This document shows positions 27,551 to 36,810 of a stretch of DNA of 64,000 nucleotides, piece after piece (positions within the stretch are counted from its first letter, which is position 1; each line of letters begins with the position of its first letter). Under the pieces are notes generated by a model that was not told the origin of the DNA, did no database searches, and saw only the letters and a list, made by a program, of their open reading frames with translations. A program made the translations under genes and the position numbers. The stretch is from the NCBI RefSeq assembly GCF_902859735.1, contig NZ_CADIJY010000001.1, forward strand, positions 682,001 through 746,000, written 5' to 3'. This DNA comes from Achromobacter aegrifaciens. Its GTDB lineage: Bacteria; Pseudomonadota; Gammaproteobacteria; Burkholderiales; Burkholderiaceae_B.

Positions 27551-30160
27551 TCAGCCGGCTTTCTTGTCGGCGCCGGAAGCTTCCAGGAAGTCCTGGGCAA
27601 AGCGCTGCAGCACGCCGCCGGCTTCGTAGATCGAGACCTCTTCGGCCGTGTCCAGGCGGCAGGTCACGGGGACTTCGACGGTTTCGCCGTTGCGGCGGTG
27701 GATCACCAGCGTCAGGTCGGCCCGCGGCTTGCGCTCGCCGATGACGTCATAGCTTTCGGTGCCGTCCAGGGCCAGCGTCTTGCGGTTCACGCCCGCCTTG
27801 AATTCCAGGGGCAGCACGCCCATGCCGATGAGGTTGGTGCGGTGGATGCGTTCGAAGCCTTCGGCGACGATGGCTTCCACGCCAGCCAGGCGCACGCCCT
27901 TGGCGGCCCAGTCGCGCGACGAGCCCTGGCCGTAGTCGGCGCCGGCCACGATGATCAGCGGCTGCTTGCGGTCCATGTAGGTTTCGATGGCTTCCCACAT
28001 GCGCATGACCTTGCCTTCAGGTTCCACGCGGGCCAGCGAGCCTTGCTTCACCGTGCCGTCCGCGTTCTTCACCATTTCGTTGAAGAGCTTGGGGTTGGCA
28101 AAGGTGGCGCGTTGCGCGGTGAGGTGGTCGCCGCGGTGGGTGGCGTAGGAGTTGAAGTCCTCTTCGGGCAGGCCCATCTTGTGCAGGTATTCGCCCGCGG
28201 CGCTGTCCATCAGGATGGCGTTGGATGGCGACAGGTGGTCGGTGGTGATGTTGTCGCCCAGCACGGCCAGCGGCAGCATGCCGCGCAGCGTGCGCTCGCC
28301 TGCCAGCGCGCCTTCCCAGTATGGCGGGCGGCGGATGTAGGTGCTCTGCGCACGCCAGTCGTACAACGGGCTGACGGCGGCCTTGCGGTCGTCCTGGATG
28401 CCGAACATGGGGGCGTAGACCTTGCGGAACTGCTCGGGCTTGACCGCCGACTTCACCACGGCGTCGATCTCTTCGTCGCTGGGCCAGATGTCCTTGAGAC
28501 GGATCTCGCGGCCGGCGGCGTCCGTGCCGAGCACGTCGCGCTCGATGTCGAAGCGGATGGTGCCGGCAATGGCATAGGCCACTACCAGCGGCGGCGAGGC
28601 CAGGAAGGCCTGCTTGGCATAGGGATGGATGCGGCCGTCGAAGTTGCGGTTACCGGACAGCACGGCGGTGGCGTAGAGGTCGCGATCGATGATTTCCTGC
28701 TGGATGACCGGGTCCAGCGCGCCCGACATGCCGTTGCAAGTGGTACAGGCGAAGGCCACGACGCCGAAGCCCAGCTGTTCCAGTTCCGGCGTCAGGCCGG
28801 CTTCGTCCAGGTACAGCGAGACGGCCTTGGATCCCGGCGCCAGCGAGCTCTTGACCCAGGGCTTGCGGGTCAGGCCCGCGCGGTTGGCGTTGCGCGCCAA
28901 CAGGCCGGCGGCGATGACGTTGCGCGGATTGCTGGTGTTGGTGCAGCTGGTGATGGCGGCGATGATCACGGCGCCGTCGGGCATCTGGCCGGGATTGTTT
29001 TCCACCACGCCGGAGATGCCGCGCTCGGCCAGGTCGCTGACCGGCAGGCGGCGGTGCGGATTGGACGGACCGGCCAGGGTGCGCACCACGCTGGACAGGT
29101 CGAAGCGCAGCACGCGTTCGTATTCGGCCTGCTTCAGGCTGTCGGACCACAGGCCCGTGGTCTTGGCGTAGTTCTCGACCAAGGCGATCTGCTCGTCCTC
29201 GCGGCCGGTCAGGCGCAGGTAGTCGATGGTCTGCTGGTCAATCGAGAACATCGCGGCGGTGGCGCCGTACTCGGGCGCCATGTTCGAGATGGTGGCGCGG
29301 TCGCCCAGCGTGAGGCTGGCGGCGCCTGCGCCGTAGAACTCCAGGTAGGCGCCCACGACCTTCTCCTTGCGCAGGAATTCGGTCAGGGTCAGCACGATGT
29401 CGGTGGCAGTGATGCCGGGCTGCGCGCGGCCGGTGAGTTCCACGCCGATGATGTCGGGCAGGCGCATCCACGAGGCGCGGCCCAGCATGACGTTCTCGGC
29501 TTCCAGGCCGCCCACGCCGATGGCGATCACGCCCAGCGCGTCCACGTGCGGCGTGTGGCTGTCGGTGCCGACCAGCGTGTCGGGGAATGCCACGCCGTCC
29601 TGCGTGTAGATGACGGGCGACATGCGTTCCAGGTTGATCTGGTGCATGATGCCATTGCCCGGCGGCACGACTTCGATGTTGCGGAAGGCCTGCTTGGTCC
29701 AGTCGATGAAATGGAAGCGGTCTTCGTTGCGGCGGTCTTCCACGGCGCGGTTCTTGGCGAAGGCGTCGGGGTCGTCGCCGCCGTATTCCACGGCCAGCGA
29801 GTGGTCGACGATCAGCTGCACCGGCACCACCGGATTGACCTTGGCGGGGTCGCCGCCCTTGTCGGCAATGGCGTCGCGCAGGCCGGCCAGGTCGACCAGC
29901 GCGGTCTGGCCGAGAATGTCGTGACAGACCACGCGCGCCGGGAACCACGGGAAGTCCAGATCGCGGCGGCGCTCGATCAGCTGCTTCAACGCGTCGGTCA
30001 GCATGGCCGGATCGCAACGGCGCACCAGGTTTTCCGCCAGCACGCGCGAGGTGTAGGGCAGGCGGTCGTAGGCCCCGGGCGAGATCGCCTCGACGGCGGC
30101 GCGGGTGTCGAAGTAGTCCAGGCGGGTGCCGGGCAGGGGCTTGCGGTAGTTTTGGTTCAT
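27551..30160 (-). CDS. acnD: 2-methylcitrate dehydratase AcnD (Fe/S-dependent)
   Basis: An 869-residue aconitase-family enzyme that dehydrates 2-methylcitrate during propionate breakdown. Cysteines of the 4Fe-4S cluster lie in SCTNTSNP (near residue 412) and CTTCNGMSG (near 476-484). The N-terminus MNQNYRKPLPGTRLDYFD and the adjacent prpF distinguish it from housekeeping AcnA. Its start overlaps the GntR stop by 4 bp. prpB and prpC are not in the window. Confidence 0.95.
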   Translation of the reverse strand: MNQNYRKPLPGTRLDYFDTRAAVEAISPGAYDRLPYTSRVLAENLVRRCDPAMLTDALKQLIERRRDLDFPWFPARVVCHDILGQTALVDLAGLRDAIADKGGDPAKVNPVVPVQLIVDHSLAVEYGGDDPDAFAKNRAVEDRRNEDRFHFIDWTKQAFRNIEVVPPGNGIMHQINLERMSPVIYTQDGVAFPDTLVGTDSHTPHVDALGVIAIGVGGLEAENVMLGRASWMRLPDIIGVELTGRAQPGITATDIVLTLTEFLRKEKVVGAYLEFYGAGAASLTLGDRATISNMAPEYGATAAMFSIDQQTIDYLRLTGREDEQIALVENYAKTTGLWSDSLKQAEYERVLRFDLSSVVRTLAGPSNPHRRLPVSDLAERGISGVVENNPGQMPDGAVIIAAITSCTNTSNPRNVIAAGLLARNANRAGLTRKPWVKSSLAPGSKAVSLYLDEAGLTPELEQLGFGVVAFACTTCNGMSGALDPVIQQEIIDRDLYATAVLSGNRNFDGRIHPYAKQAFLASPPLVVAYAIAGTIRFDIERDVLGTDAAGREIRLKDIWPSDEEIDAVVKSAVKPEQFRKVYAPMFGIQDDRKAAVSPLYDWRAQSTYIRRPPYWEGALAGERTLRGMLPLAVLGDNITTDHLSPSNAILMDSAAGEYLHKMGLPEEDFNSYATHRGDHLTAQRATFANPKLFNEMVKNADGTVKQGSLARVEPEGKVMRMWEAIETYMDRKQPLIIVAGADYGQGSSRDWAAKGVRLAGVEAIVAEGFERIHRTNLIGMGVLPLEFKAGVNRKTLALDGTESYDVIGERKPRADLTLVIHRRNGETVEVPVTCRLDTAEEVSIYEAGGVLQRFAQDFLEASGADKKAG

Positions 30161-30867
30161 GCCTCGGTGCGCTGCAGGTTGCCCTGCGCGATCTGCTGTT
30201 CGATGTTGATACGGGATGCGCGGATGTGGCGGCGCATCAGGATTTCAGCCAACTCGCCATCGCCGTCGGCGATGGCATCCAGAATGCGGTGGTGTTCGGC
30301 GTAGGCCTGCCGGGGGCGGTTGGGGGTGGTCGAATACTGGATGCGGTACATGCGCGCCAGCTGGTAGAGCTCGTCGCACAGCATGCGGAACAGCATCTGG
30401 TTGCCGCTGCCCTTGACGATGCGGTAGTGGAAATCGTAGTCGCCTTCCTGCTGGTAATAGCCCAGCCCGGCCTGGAAGGCTTCATCGCGTTCGTGCGCTT
30501 CCAGCACGGCGCGCAGCTCGGCGATTTCCGAGGGCGGCATGCGTTCGGCGGCCAGGCGGCAGGCCGTGCCTTCCAGCGATTCGCGGATTTCATAGAGTTC
30601 GGACAGTTCCTGCTGCGACAGCGACACCACGCGGGCGCCGGCGTGGGGCACGCGCACCAGCAGCTTCTGGCCTTCCAGGCGGTGCAGGGCCTCGCGCAGC
30701 GGGCCGCGGCTGACGCCATGGATGCGGGCCAGCTCGGGCTCGGAAATCTTGCTGCCGGGGGCGATTTCACCCTTGACGATGGCGGACTGGATCTTGCGGA
30801 ATATGTGTTCCGCAAGCGTCTCGTTGTCGCCGGGGGCGGCGCCGGGCAGGGTCAGCACCTTGCTCAT
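30157..30867 (-). CDS. GntR/FadR-family transcriptional regulator
   Basis: A 236-residue regulator. The winged helix (about residues 18-85) contains PELARIHGVSRGPLREALHRLEGQKLL, and the C-terminal all-helical FCD ligand domain follows. It is the first gene of the GntR-acnD-prpF operon, coupled to acnD by an ATGA overlap. Two TTGTTGACAAT-like sites lie just upstream, so autoregulation by a methylcitrate-cycle metabolite is likely. Confidence 0.93.
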   Translation of the reverse strand: MSKVLTLPGAAPGDNETLAEHIFRKIQSAIVKGEIAPGSKISEPELARIHGVSRGPLREALHRLEGQKLLVRVPHAGARVVSLSQQELSELYEIRESLEGTACRLAAERMPPSEIAELRAVLEAHERDEAFQAGLGYYQQEGDYDFHYRIVKGSGNQMLFRMLCDELYQLARMYRIQYSTTPNRPRQAYAEHHRILDAIADGDGELAEILMRRHIRASRINIEQQIAQGNLQRTEA

Positions 30868-30868
30868 T

Positions 30869-30942
30869 GTGTTGACAATCTTTCCGCTATGGGAAGAAAA
30901 ATTCGGAAAAAAGCGCCGTGTGACGCAAGATTGTCAACAATT
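30869..30942. promoter_or_regulatory. Paired GntR operator sites upstream of the acnD operon
   Basis: GTGTTGACAATC at 30869-30880 and GATTGTCAACAATT at 30929-30942 form an inverted pair whose centres are 60 bp apart. The second site is close to a palindrome, TTGTCAACAA. The TTGT..ACAA pattern suits a GntR-family dimer, and the location immediately before the regulator start suits autoregulation. Confidence 0.65.
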
Positions 30943-30954
30943 TACCTCGGAGGC

Positions 30955-30976
30955 GGGGCGGGCGCAAGCCCGCCCC
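30955..30976. terminator. Strong hairpin between the monooxygenase and GntR operons
   Basis: A perfect 9-bp stem GGGGCGGGC / GCCCGCCCC with a GCAA loop lies just past the monooxygenase stop and before the GntR control region. No T-tract follows, so it may act as a barrier or a Rho-assisted terminator. Confidence 0.5.
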
Positions 30977-30997
30977 AATGGGACGCAGGGCGGGCGC

Positions 30998-32800
30998 CTA
31001 GCGCTTGTGGTGCACTTCCTGCAAGCCATAGACCTGCACCGGCACGGCCACCTGCCGCGCCTTCAGCTGCAAGGACAGGTACTGCGAGTAGTGCCGCGAC
31101 TGGTGCAGGTTGCCGCCATGGAACCAGAGCGCTTCCTGCTGCGTGGGCTTCCACATGTTGCGCTGCTCGCCCTCCCAGGGGCCGGGGTCCTTGGTGGTGT
31201 CCGAGCCCAGGCCCCAGCACTTGCCGACCTTGTCCGCGACCTCGCGGTTGATCAGGTCGGCGGCCCAGCCGTTCATCGAGCCGTAGCCGGTGGCATAGAC
31301 CACCAGGTCCGCCGGCAGGCTGACGCCGGACTTCAGCACCACGGCGTCGCGTGTCAGGTGGCTGACGTCGGTGCGTGACTGCAGCTTGACGCTGCCGTCG
31401 ATGATCAGATCGCAGGCGCCGACGTCGATGTAGTAGCCGGAGCCGCGCCGCAGGTACTTCATGAACAGGCCCGAACCGTCGTCGCCCCAGTCCAGCATGA
31501 AGCCGGCCTCTTCGAGCTTGGCGTAGAACCCGGCGTCGCGTTCGCGCATCTGGTCGTAGAGCGGGATCTGGAACTGCGCCATGATCTTGTAGGGCAGGGA
31601 CGCGAAAGTCAGGTCGGCCTTGCGGGTGGTCATGCCATTGGCCAGCGCCTGCTCTGAATACAGGCCGCCCAGGCCGATGTCCATCAGCGTGTCGGAACGC
31701 ACGATGTGGGTGGACGAGCGCTGCACCATGGTGACGTTGGCCCCGCCTTCCCACAGCGCCGCGCAGATGTCGTGCGCGGAGTTGTTGGCGCCGATGACGA
31801 CCACGTTCTTGCCGCGGTAGGCGTCGGGACCGGGGTGTTGCGAGGAATGCTGCTGTTCGCCCTGGAATTCGTCCTGGCCGGGGAAGGTGGGGACATTGGG
31901 CTTGCCGGACATGCCGGTGGCCAGCACCAGCTGCTTGGGCCGCAGCACCACGGGCTTGCCCTCGCGCAGCACCGTGACCTCCCATTCCTGTTTCTGCTCG
32001 TCGTAACGGGCCGACTGGCAGACGCTGGAGGTCCAGTAGTTGAGCTCCATGATCTTGGTGTACATCTCCAGCCAGTCGCCGATCTTGTCCTTGGGCGCGA
32101 AGACGGGCCAGTTCTCGGGAAAGGGGATGTAGGGCAGATGGTCGTACCAGACCGGGTCGTGCAGGCACAGGGACTTATAACGCTTTCTCCAGCTGTCGCC
32201 GGCGCGTTCGTTCTTTTCGATGATGATGGTCGGCACGTCCAGTTGGCGCAGGCGTGCGCCCAGCGCGATGCCGCCTTGGCCGCCGCCGATGATGAGCACG
32301 TAGGGCTGGGTCTGGTAGCCCAGTTCGGCGGCTTCCTGCTCGCGCTTTTCCAGCCAGGTCTGGCGCGTGCGGCTGCTGCCGTGTTCGGCGCCCTTGGGAC
32401 GGCGCAGGCCGCTGGGTTCCTCGTGCCCCTTGAGTTCGGACATGGTGGTCAGCAGAGTCCAGATCTTGCCGTCCTGGACGCGGATGTGGCCATAGCCGCG
32501 CGCGCGGTTGGTCTCGATCTCGATCCAGCCTTGCAGCAGGCCGGCCTCCTGCGACACGGTTTCCTTCGGATCCAGGCTGAAGCGCACCGGCTCCACTTGC
32601 GACAGCTGGTGCTGCAGCATGTCGCGGATCTGGCCATGGCCTTCGAGCGTGCGGATGTTCCAGGTGAACAGCACCAGGTCGCGCCAGTAGCAGTCATCCT
32701 GGAACAGGGCCGCGACGCCGTCGATGTCCTTGTTGCCCAGCGCCGTGTTCAGGCGCGTGAGTACGGCGTCCAGGGCGGCGCCGGCTTGATCGGTCTGCAT
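30998..32800 (-). CDS. Flavin-containing monooxygenase with N-terminal SnoaL-like domain
   Basis: A 600-residue protein. Residues 1-130 form a SnoaL/NTF2-like domain. The rest is an FAD/NAD(P)-dependent monooxygenase: FAD motif GGGQGG at 172-177, ATGMSG at 294-299, and the NADPH site IGANNSAHD at 336-344. The ATG at 32800 has AAGGAG upstream, so an in-frame extension to 32851 is rejected. It probably oxygenates a small organic substrate. It lies downstream of an apparent sigma-54 promoter and of its likely activator gene. Confidence 0.9.
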   Translation of the reverse strand: MQTDQAGAALDAVLTRLNTALGNKDIDGVAALFQDDCYWRDLVLFTWNIRTLEGHGQIRDMLQHQLSQVEPVRFSLDPKETVSQEAGLLQGWIEIETNRARGYGHIRVQDGKIWTLLTTMSELKGHEEPSGLRRPKGAEHGSSRTRQTWLEKREQEAAELGYQTQPYVLIIGGGQGGIALGARLRQLDVPTIIIEKNERAGDSWRKRYKSLCLHDPVWYDHLPYIPFPENWPVFAPKDKIGDWLEMYTKIMELNYWTSSVCQSARYDEQKQEWEVTVLREGKPVVLRPKQLVLATGMSGKPNVPTFPGQDEFQGEQQHSSQHPGPDAYRGKNVVVIGANNSAHDICAALWEGGANVTMVQRSSTHIVRSDTLMDIGLGGLYSEQALANGMTTRKADLTFASLPYKIMAQFQIPLYDQMRERDAGFYAKLEEAGFMLDWGDDGSGLFMKYLRRGSGYYIDVGACDLIIDGSVKLQSRTDVSHLTRDAVVLKSGVSLPADLVVYATGYGSMNGWAADLINREVADKVGKCWGLGSDTTKDPGPWEGEQRNMWKPTQQEALWFHGGNLHQSRHYSQYLSLQLKARQVAVPVQVYGLQEVHHKR

Positions 32801-32905
32801 GTCTAGTCTCCTTGCCCGTGGCGGGCGATCGTTGTCGTGGCGGACCGGCACATGGTCCGCTGGCGGCCCCGGCCTGTGCCGGCCGGTGGGCGTCGATAAC
32901 GATCA

Positions 32906-32921
32906 AGCAATCGGCATGCCA
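32906..32921 (-). promoter_or_regulatory. Sigma-54 (-24/-12) promoter of the monooxygenase gene
   Basis: On the minus strand TGGCATG-CCGA-TTGCT matches the RpoN consensus with invariant GG and GC at the correct spacing. It lies 106 bp upstream of the monooxygenase start and just downstream of a sigma-54 activator gene with an inverted-repeat cluster in between. Confidence 0.8.
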
Positions 32922-32954
32922 GCCCTGGCGCGCAGGAGAGCTGGACTGGATGCC

Positions 32955-32993
32955 GTGGCGCCGCGCCACACCTGTGGCGCAAGGGTGTGGCGC
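32955..32993. promoter_or_regulatory. Upstream activator sites for the sigma-54 regulator
   Basis: GTGGCGC half-sites lie at 32955-32961, 32974-32980 and 32987-32993, with GCGCCAC at 32963-32969. The central pair forms a perfect palindrome GCGCCACA-CC-TGTGGCGC. The cluster is 34-72 bp beyond the -24 element, the usual place for an enhancer-binding protein. Confidence 0.7.
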
Positions 32994-33018
32994 CTGGGGT
33001 GACGCCCGGCCGTGGGCC

Positions 33019-34911
33019 TCAGGAGCGCGAGGAGACGCCGTGGCGCCGCATCTGGCGATGCACGGTGGAGCGGTCCACGCCCAGGCGCCGCGCCGCTTCG
33101 GAGACGTTGCCGCCGCAACTGGCCAGCATGGCGCGCAAGGCGGCTTCTGCCGGGCTGGCGACGGCTGCCTCGGGCGCCAGTGCGTCGGGCAGGTCGGCGG
33201 GTTCGATCACGCCGTTCTCGCACAGCGCGGCGGCGACCGCGATGGCGTTGGCGAGTTCACGGATATTGCCGGGCCAGGCATGCGCCTTCAACGCCATCAG
33301 CGCGGCGGGCGCCAGCACGGGGGCGCCGGACTCGTCCTGGTGGCGCGCCAGCAGGCGGGCGATGAGCCATTCCAGGTCCGCACGTTCGCGCAGCGGCGGC
33401 ACGGTCAGCGTGGCGGCATTGATGCGGTAATAGAGGTCTTCGCGGAAGCGCCCCTCGCGCACCAGCGCGGCCAGGTCGCGGTGCGAGGCCGACACCAGGC
33501 ACAGGCGCACGGCGCGCGGGGCGTTGGCGCCGATGGGCGTGACCTCGGATTCGGCCAGCACGCGCAACAGGCGGCTTTGCAGCGCCAGCGGCATGTCGCC
33601 GATCTCGTCCAGGAACAGCGTGCCGCCGTCGGATTCCTCGATCAAGCCTTTGCGGCCTTTGGCTGCCGCGCCGGTGTAGGCGCCGGGCAGGTAGCCGAAC
33701 AGCTCGCTTTCGATCAGCGATTCGGGAATCGCCGCGCAATTCACGGCGACGAAGCGCCCGGCGCGCTGGCTGCCGTCGTGGATGGCGCGGGCCAAGTACT
33801 CCTTGCCGACTCCGGTTTCGCCTTGCAGCAAGAGGGGCAGTCCCTGCCGGGCCAATTTGGCTGCGCGCGTCAGCATGGCCGCCATGCGGGCGTCGCCGCC
33901 GTCCAGGCCGCGCAGCGCGGACGGCGCGCCGCGCACTGCGACCGAGGCGCCGCGCGCGTGCCGGTTGGGTTCGATGGCGTGCGCGAACAGCGCGTTGCCG
34001 TCGCGGGCCGCGATCAGGCGTTGCTGCGGCGCATGGGCGCGGGTGTAGCGCGGCAGGTCATCAAGCTGCACGTCGAAGAAACGGGTGACGGGCTGGCCGA
34101 TCAGGCCGGCGGGATTGCGCCAGTCCAGGCCGGCGGCGCGCGCCAGCAGTTTGGCGCCGGTATGCGTCATGCCCAGGATGCGGCCGGAGCCGTCCAGCGA
34201 GATCGCGGCCTCCGGGTCCACGTCCAGGAATTCCGGCGAGCGCGCGAAGCGCAGCACCCATTCGTTGCTGGTGCGCGCCATCAGATTGGCCATCTCGATG
34301 CGCCGAGTGGTGCTGGTGACCAGATGCAGCGCCAGGTTCTGGCTGGCTTTCAGGATGGGCGAACTGAGCAGCGAAATGTCCAGCACGGCCGCGAGTTCGC
34401 CGTCGGCGTTGTAGATGGGGGCGGCGGTGCAGGACAGGGGCGTGTGGGTGTTGTCGAAGTGGTCGCTCTGGTGGATGGTAAGGGCTTCGCCGCTTTCCAG
34501 GCAGGCGCCGACGGCGCAGGTGCCGGCGCGGCGCTCCGACCATTCCGACCCCAGATACAGTCCCGCCTTGCGCAGGCTGGCGGTCTGTTGCGCGTCGCCC
34601 AGGAATTCCACTGTGACGCCCTGGCGATCGGCCAGCAGCAGCACGTAGTTTTGGCCGGCGACCTGGCGGAACAGATGGTCCAGGCCGGACCTTGCAATGG
34701 AAATCAGCGCTTCGGACTGCTGGCGGTGTTCGCGCAGCCGGCCATCCGGCACGATATAGGCCTCGCAGGCCTGGGCGGGATCCAGCCGGTACTGGTCCAG
34801 GCAGCGCAGCCAGCTGCTGACCACGTGCGCGTCGCGCTGGGTGGGGCGGCCCTGGCCGACTTGTTCGATCTCGCGGATATGGGCGGAGTGCAGGGATTCC
34901 TGACTAGGCAT
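33019..34911 (-). CDS. Sigma-54-dependent AcoR-type activator
   Basis: A 630-residue enhancer-binding protein. A GAF-like sensor region covers about residues 60-200, then a PAS-like part, then the AAA+ domain: Walker A GETGVGKE at 364-371, GAYTGA at 410-415 and Walker B TLFLDEIGD at 431-439. A Fis-type HTH lies at about 600-626 (GGNVSEAARRLGVDRSTVHRQM). The sigma-54 contact loop is GAYTGA, a tolerated variant of GAFTGA. The gene ends 25 bp before the inverted-repeat cluster that precedes the monooxygenase promoter. Confidence 0.93.
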   Translation of the reverse strand: MPSQESLHSAHIREIEQVGQGRPTQRDAHVVSSWLRCLDQYRLDPAQACEAYIVPDGRLREHRQQSEALISIARSGLDHLFRQVAGQNYVLLLADRQGVTVEFLGDAQQTASLRKAGLYLGSEWSERRAGTCAVGACLESGEALTIHQSDHFDNTHTPLSCTAAPIYNADGELAAVLDISLLSSPILKASQNLALHLVTSTTRRIEMANLMARTSNEWVLRFARSPEFLDVDPEAAISLDGSGRILGMTHTGAKLLARAAGLDWRNPAGLIGQPVTRFFDVQLDDLPRYTRAHAPQQRLIAARDGNALFAHAIEPNRHARGASVAVRGAPSALRGLDGGDARMAAMLTRAAKLARQGLPLLLQGETGVGKEYLARAIHDGSQRAGRFVAVNCAAIPESLIESELFGYLPGAYTGAAAKGRKGLIEESDGGTLFLDEIGDMPLALQSRLLRVLAESEVTPIGANAPRAVRLCLVSASHRDLAALVREGRFREDLYYRINAATLTVPPLRERADLEWLIARLLARHQDESGAPVLAPAALMALKAHAWPGNIRELANAIAVAAALCENGVIEPADLPDALAPEAAVASPAEAALRAMLASCGGNVSEAARRLGVDRSTVHRQMRRHGVSSRS

Positions 34912-34982
34912 GTCGTCTCCATGTTGCGCCCGATCTGCGCCGGATCAACGGCCAGCATGCACAGAGGACGACACGCCTGTAA

Positions 34983-35000
34983 ATGCTGGTTATCCAGCAT
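34983..35000. terminator. Hairpin after the Bug receptor gene
   Basis: A perfect 7-bp stem ATGCTGG / CCAGCAT with a 4-nt loop lies downstream of the receptor stop, followed on the minus strand by TTTACAGG. It separates the receptor operon from the sigma-54 regulator gene. It may instead be an operator of that gene. Confidence 0.45.
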
Positions 35001-35018
35001 CGGGACGTATGGGGGACG

Positions 35019-35990
35019 CTACAGGTCGACCTTGACCTTGCCGGCCTGCACCAGCCCCGCCACGTCGCGGATTTCCGCCAGCAACGCCTGTTGCAGCTGC
35101 GCGGGCGTGCCGCCGGTGGGCTGGAAGCCCTGTTCGCCCAGCTTGGCGCGCACCGTCTCGGTCTGCAGCGCGCGGTTGATGCCCTGGTTCAGCGCCGCGA
35201 TGGTGGCTTCCGGAGTGCCCGCCGCGCAATAGGTGCCGAACTGGATCTGCGCCGAGAAGCCGGGGTAACCGCCTTCCGCCACCGTGGGAATGTCGGGGTA
35301 CTTGGGCAGGCGTTCCGGGCTGGTCACGGCCAGCACGCGCAGGCGTCCGCCTTGCAGATACGGTTCCACCGCTGCGACGGTGGCGACCACCACCTGGATC
35401 TGTCCGCCCAGCAGGTCCGTCATCATCGGACCCGTGCCGCGGTAGGGCACGTGCAGCATGTCGATGCCGCAGGCGGCCTGCAGCAATTCGGTGGCCAGAT
35501 GTTGCGGCGTGGCGTTGCCGGGGGAGCCGAAGGTCAGCCCCTTGGGCTCGCGCTTGGCCTGGGCGACGAGTTCGCCCAGGGTCTTGGCAGGCAGGTCCGC
35601 ATTGACCGCCACCATGTAGGGCGAACGCGCAATCGGGCAGACCGGCGCCAGTTGCTTGAGCACGTCCTCGGGCGGCTTGGCGTAGTAGCGCACCGATGGC
35701 ACCAGGCCGGCAAACAGCAGCACGCTGCCATCCTTGGCGCCGTTGGCGGTGTAGTCGGCGCCCAGCATGCCGCTGGCGCCGGGTTTGTTCTCAACCACCA
35801 CCGGGCGGTCCAGCGCGCCTTCCAGCGTGGCGGCGATCACTCGGCCCAGCACGTCGGTGCCGCCGCCGGGCGGGAAGGGCACGATGACGCGCAAAGGGGC
35901 TTCGCGCGCGCTGGCGGCGCCGCCGAGCGCTGCGCCCAGCGGCGTGAGCGCCAGGGCCGCCATGTTCTTCAGGATGGTTCTGCGATTCAT
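35019..35990 (-). CDS. Bug-family (TctC) substrate-binding protein
   Basis: A 323-residue periplasmic solute receptor. The signal peptide (residues 1-28, ending ASA) is followed by the family opening PLRVIVPFPPGGGTDVLGRV. VVENKPGASGMLGADY and HVPYRGTGPMMTDLLGGQIQVV are typical Bug segments. The start ATG at 35990 (MNRRTILKN) was preferred to an upstream in-frame ORF start at 36143. It is the third gene after the DUF1185 and hydrolase genes. No TctA/TctB membrane genes are nearby, as is common for Bordetella-type Bug receptors. Confidence 0.94.
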   Translation of the reverse strand: MNRRTILKNMAALALTPLGAALGGAASAREAPLRVIVPFPPGGGTDVLGRVIAATLEGALDRPVVVENKPGASGMLGADYTANGAKDGSVLLFAGLVPSVRYYAKPPEDVLKQLAPVCPIARSPYMVAVNADLPAKTLGELVAQAKREPKGLTFGSPGNATPQHLATELLQAACGIDMLHVPYRGTGPMMTDLLGGQIQVVVATVAAVEPYLQGGRLRVLAVTSPERLPKYPDIPTVAEGGYPGFSAQIQFGTYCAAGTPEATIAALNQGINRALQTETVRAKLGEQGFQPTGGTPAQLQQALLAEIRDVAGLVQAGKVKVDL

Positions 35991-36021
35991 ATTGTTTGTC
36001 TCCGTATCCACTCTACGCGGG

Positions 36022-36810
36022 CTAGGCCGCGCTTGGCGCGCCGGCAGCCGGCAGAAAAAATCCATGCAGCGCCGCCGCCACGATGGCCGGTTCCTCCACC
36101 GGCAGCATGTGTCGCTGGCCTGGCACCACCTGCGCCTGCGCATGGGGCAGCGCTTCGGCCAGTTCCCGTGTCATGCGCGGGGTCGAGCCGACGTCCAGTT
36201 CGCCGGTCAGCGCCAGCGCGGGACAGGCGATGTCTGGCGCGGCCTGCGCCAGGATCGGGTCGCCCTGCGCGAACACGCGGTAAGCGGCCAGGAAGCTGGC
36301 GCGGTCGTTGTCCAGCAGGCGCTGGCCGATGCTGGCCACGCGCTCGGGACGCCGGGCCTGGAACGCGGGCGTGAACCAGCGCTGCAGCGAGACCTGGGCC
36401 GCGGCTGCGGGATCCTGCGTGGCAGCTGCTTCCAGCCGCGCCAGCACGGCGCGCGTTTCGTCCGCGCTGCGGCGGAACACCGTGCTCAGCAAGGCCAGGC
36501 GCGTGACGCGTTGCGGGCGTGCGGCGGCATAGGCGCCCGCGATCAGGCCGCCCATGGAATAGCCCAGCAGATTGGCGCTTTGCCAGCCGGCGCGATCCAG
36601 TTCCGCGTCCAGCTGCGCGATGTAGTCCTGCACCGTCACTCCATCGGCGACGGCGGGGGCGCGGCCATGGCCCAGCATGTCGTAGCGCAGCACCTCGAAA
36701 TGCGGCTCCAGCAGCGGCGCCAGATCGTCCCACAAGGTGTGGTCCAGGCCGACGCCATGCAGCAGCACTAGCGGTACGCCGCGGCCCGAACGGCGAAAAT
36801 GCGCGCTCAT
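36022..36810 (-). CDS. Alpha/beta hydrolase (3-oxoadipate enol-lactonase-like)
   Basis: A 262-residue serine hydrolase. The nucleophile elbow GYSMGG is near residues 84-89, the acid Asp is probably in LTGELDVGS, and the base His in VPGQRHMLPVEEP. Its overall pattern resembles PcaD-type lactonases. The start overlaps the DUF1185 stop by 4 bp, so the two are co-translated. The substrate is unknown. Confidence 0.88.
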   Translation of the reverse strand: MSAHFRRSGRGVPLVLLHGVGLDHTLWDDLAPLLEPHFEVLRYDMLGHGRAPAVADGVTVQDYIAQLDAELDRAGWQSANLLGYSMGGLIAGAYAAARPQRVTRLALLSTVFRRSADETRAVLARLEAAATQDPAAAAQVSLQRWFTPAFQARRPERVASIGQRLLDNDRASFLAAYRVFAQGDPILAQAAPDIACPALALTGELDVGSTPRMTRELAEALPHAQAQVVPGQRHMLPVEEPAIVAAALHGFFLPAAGAPSAA

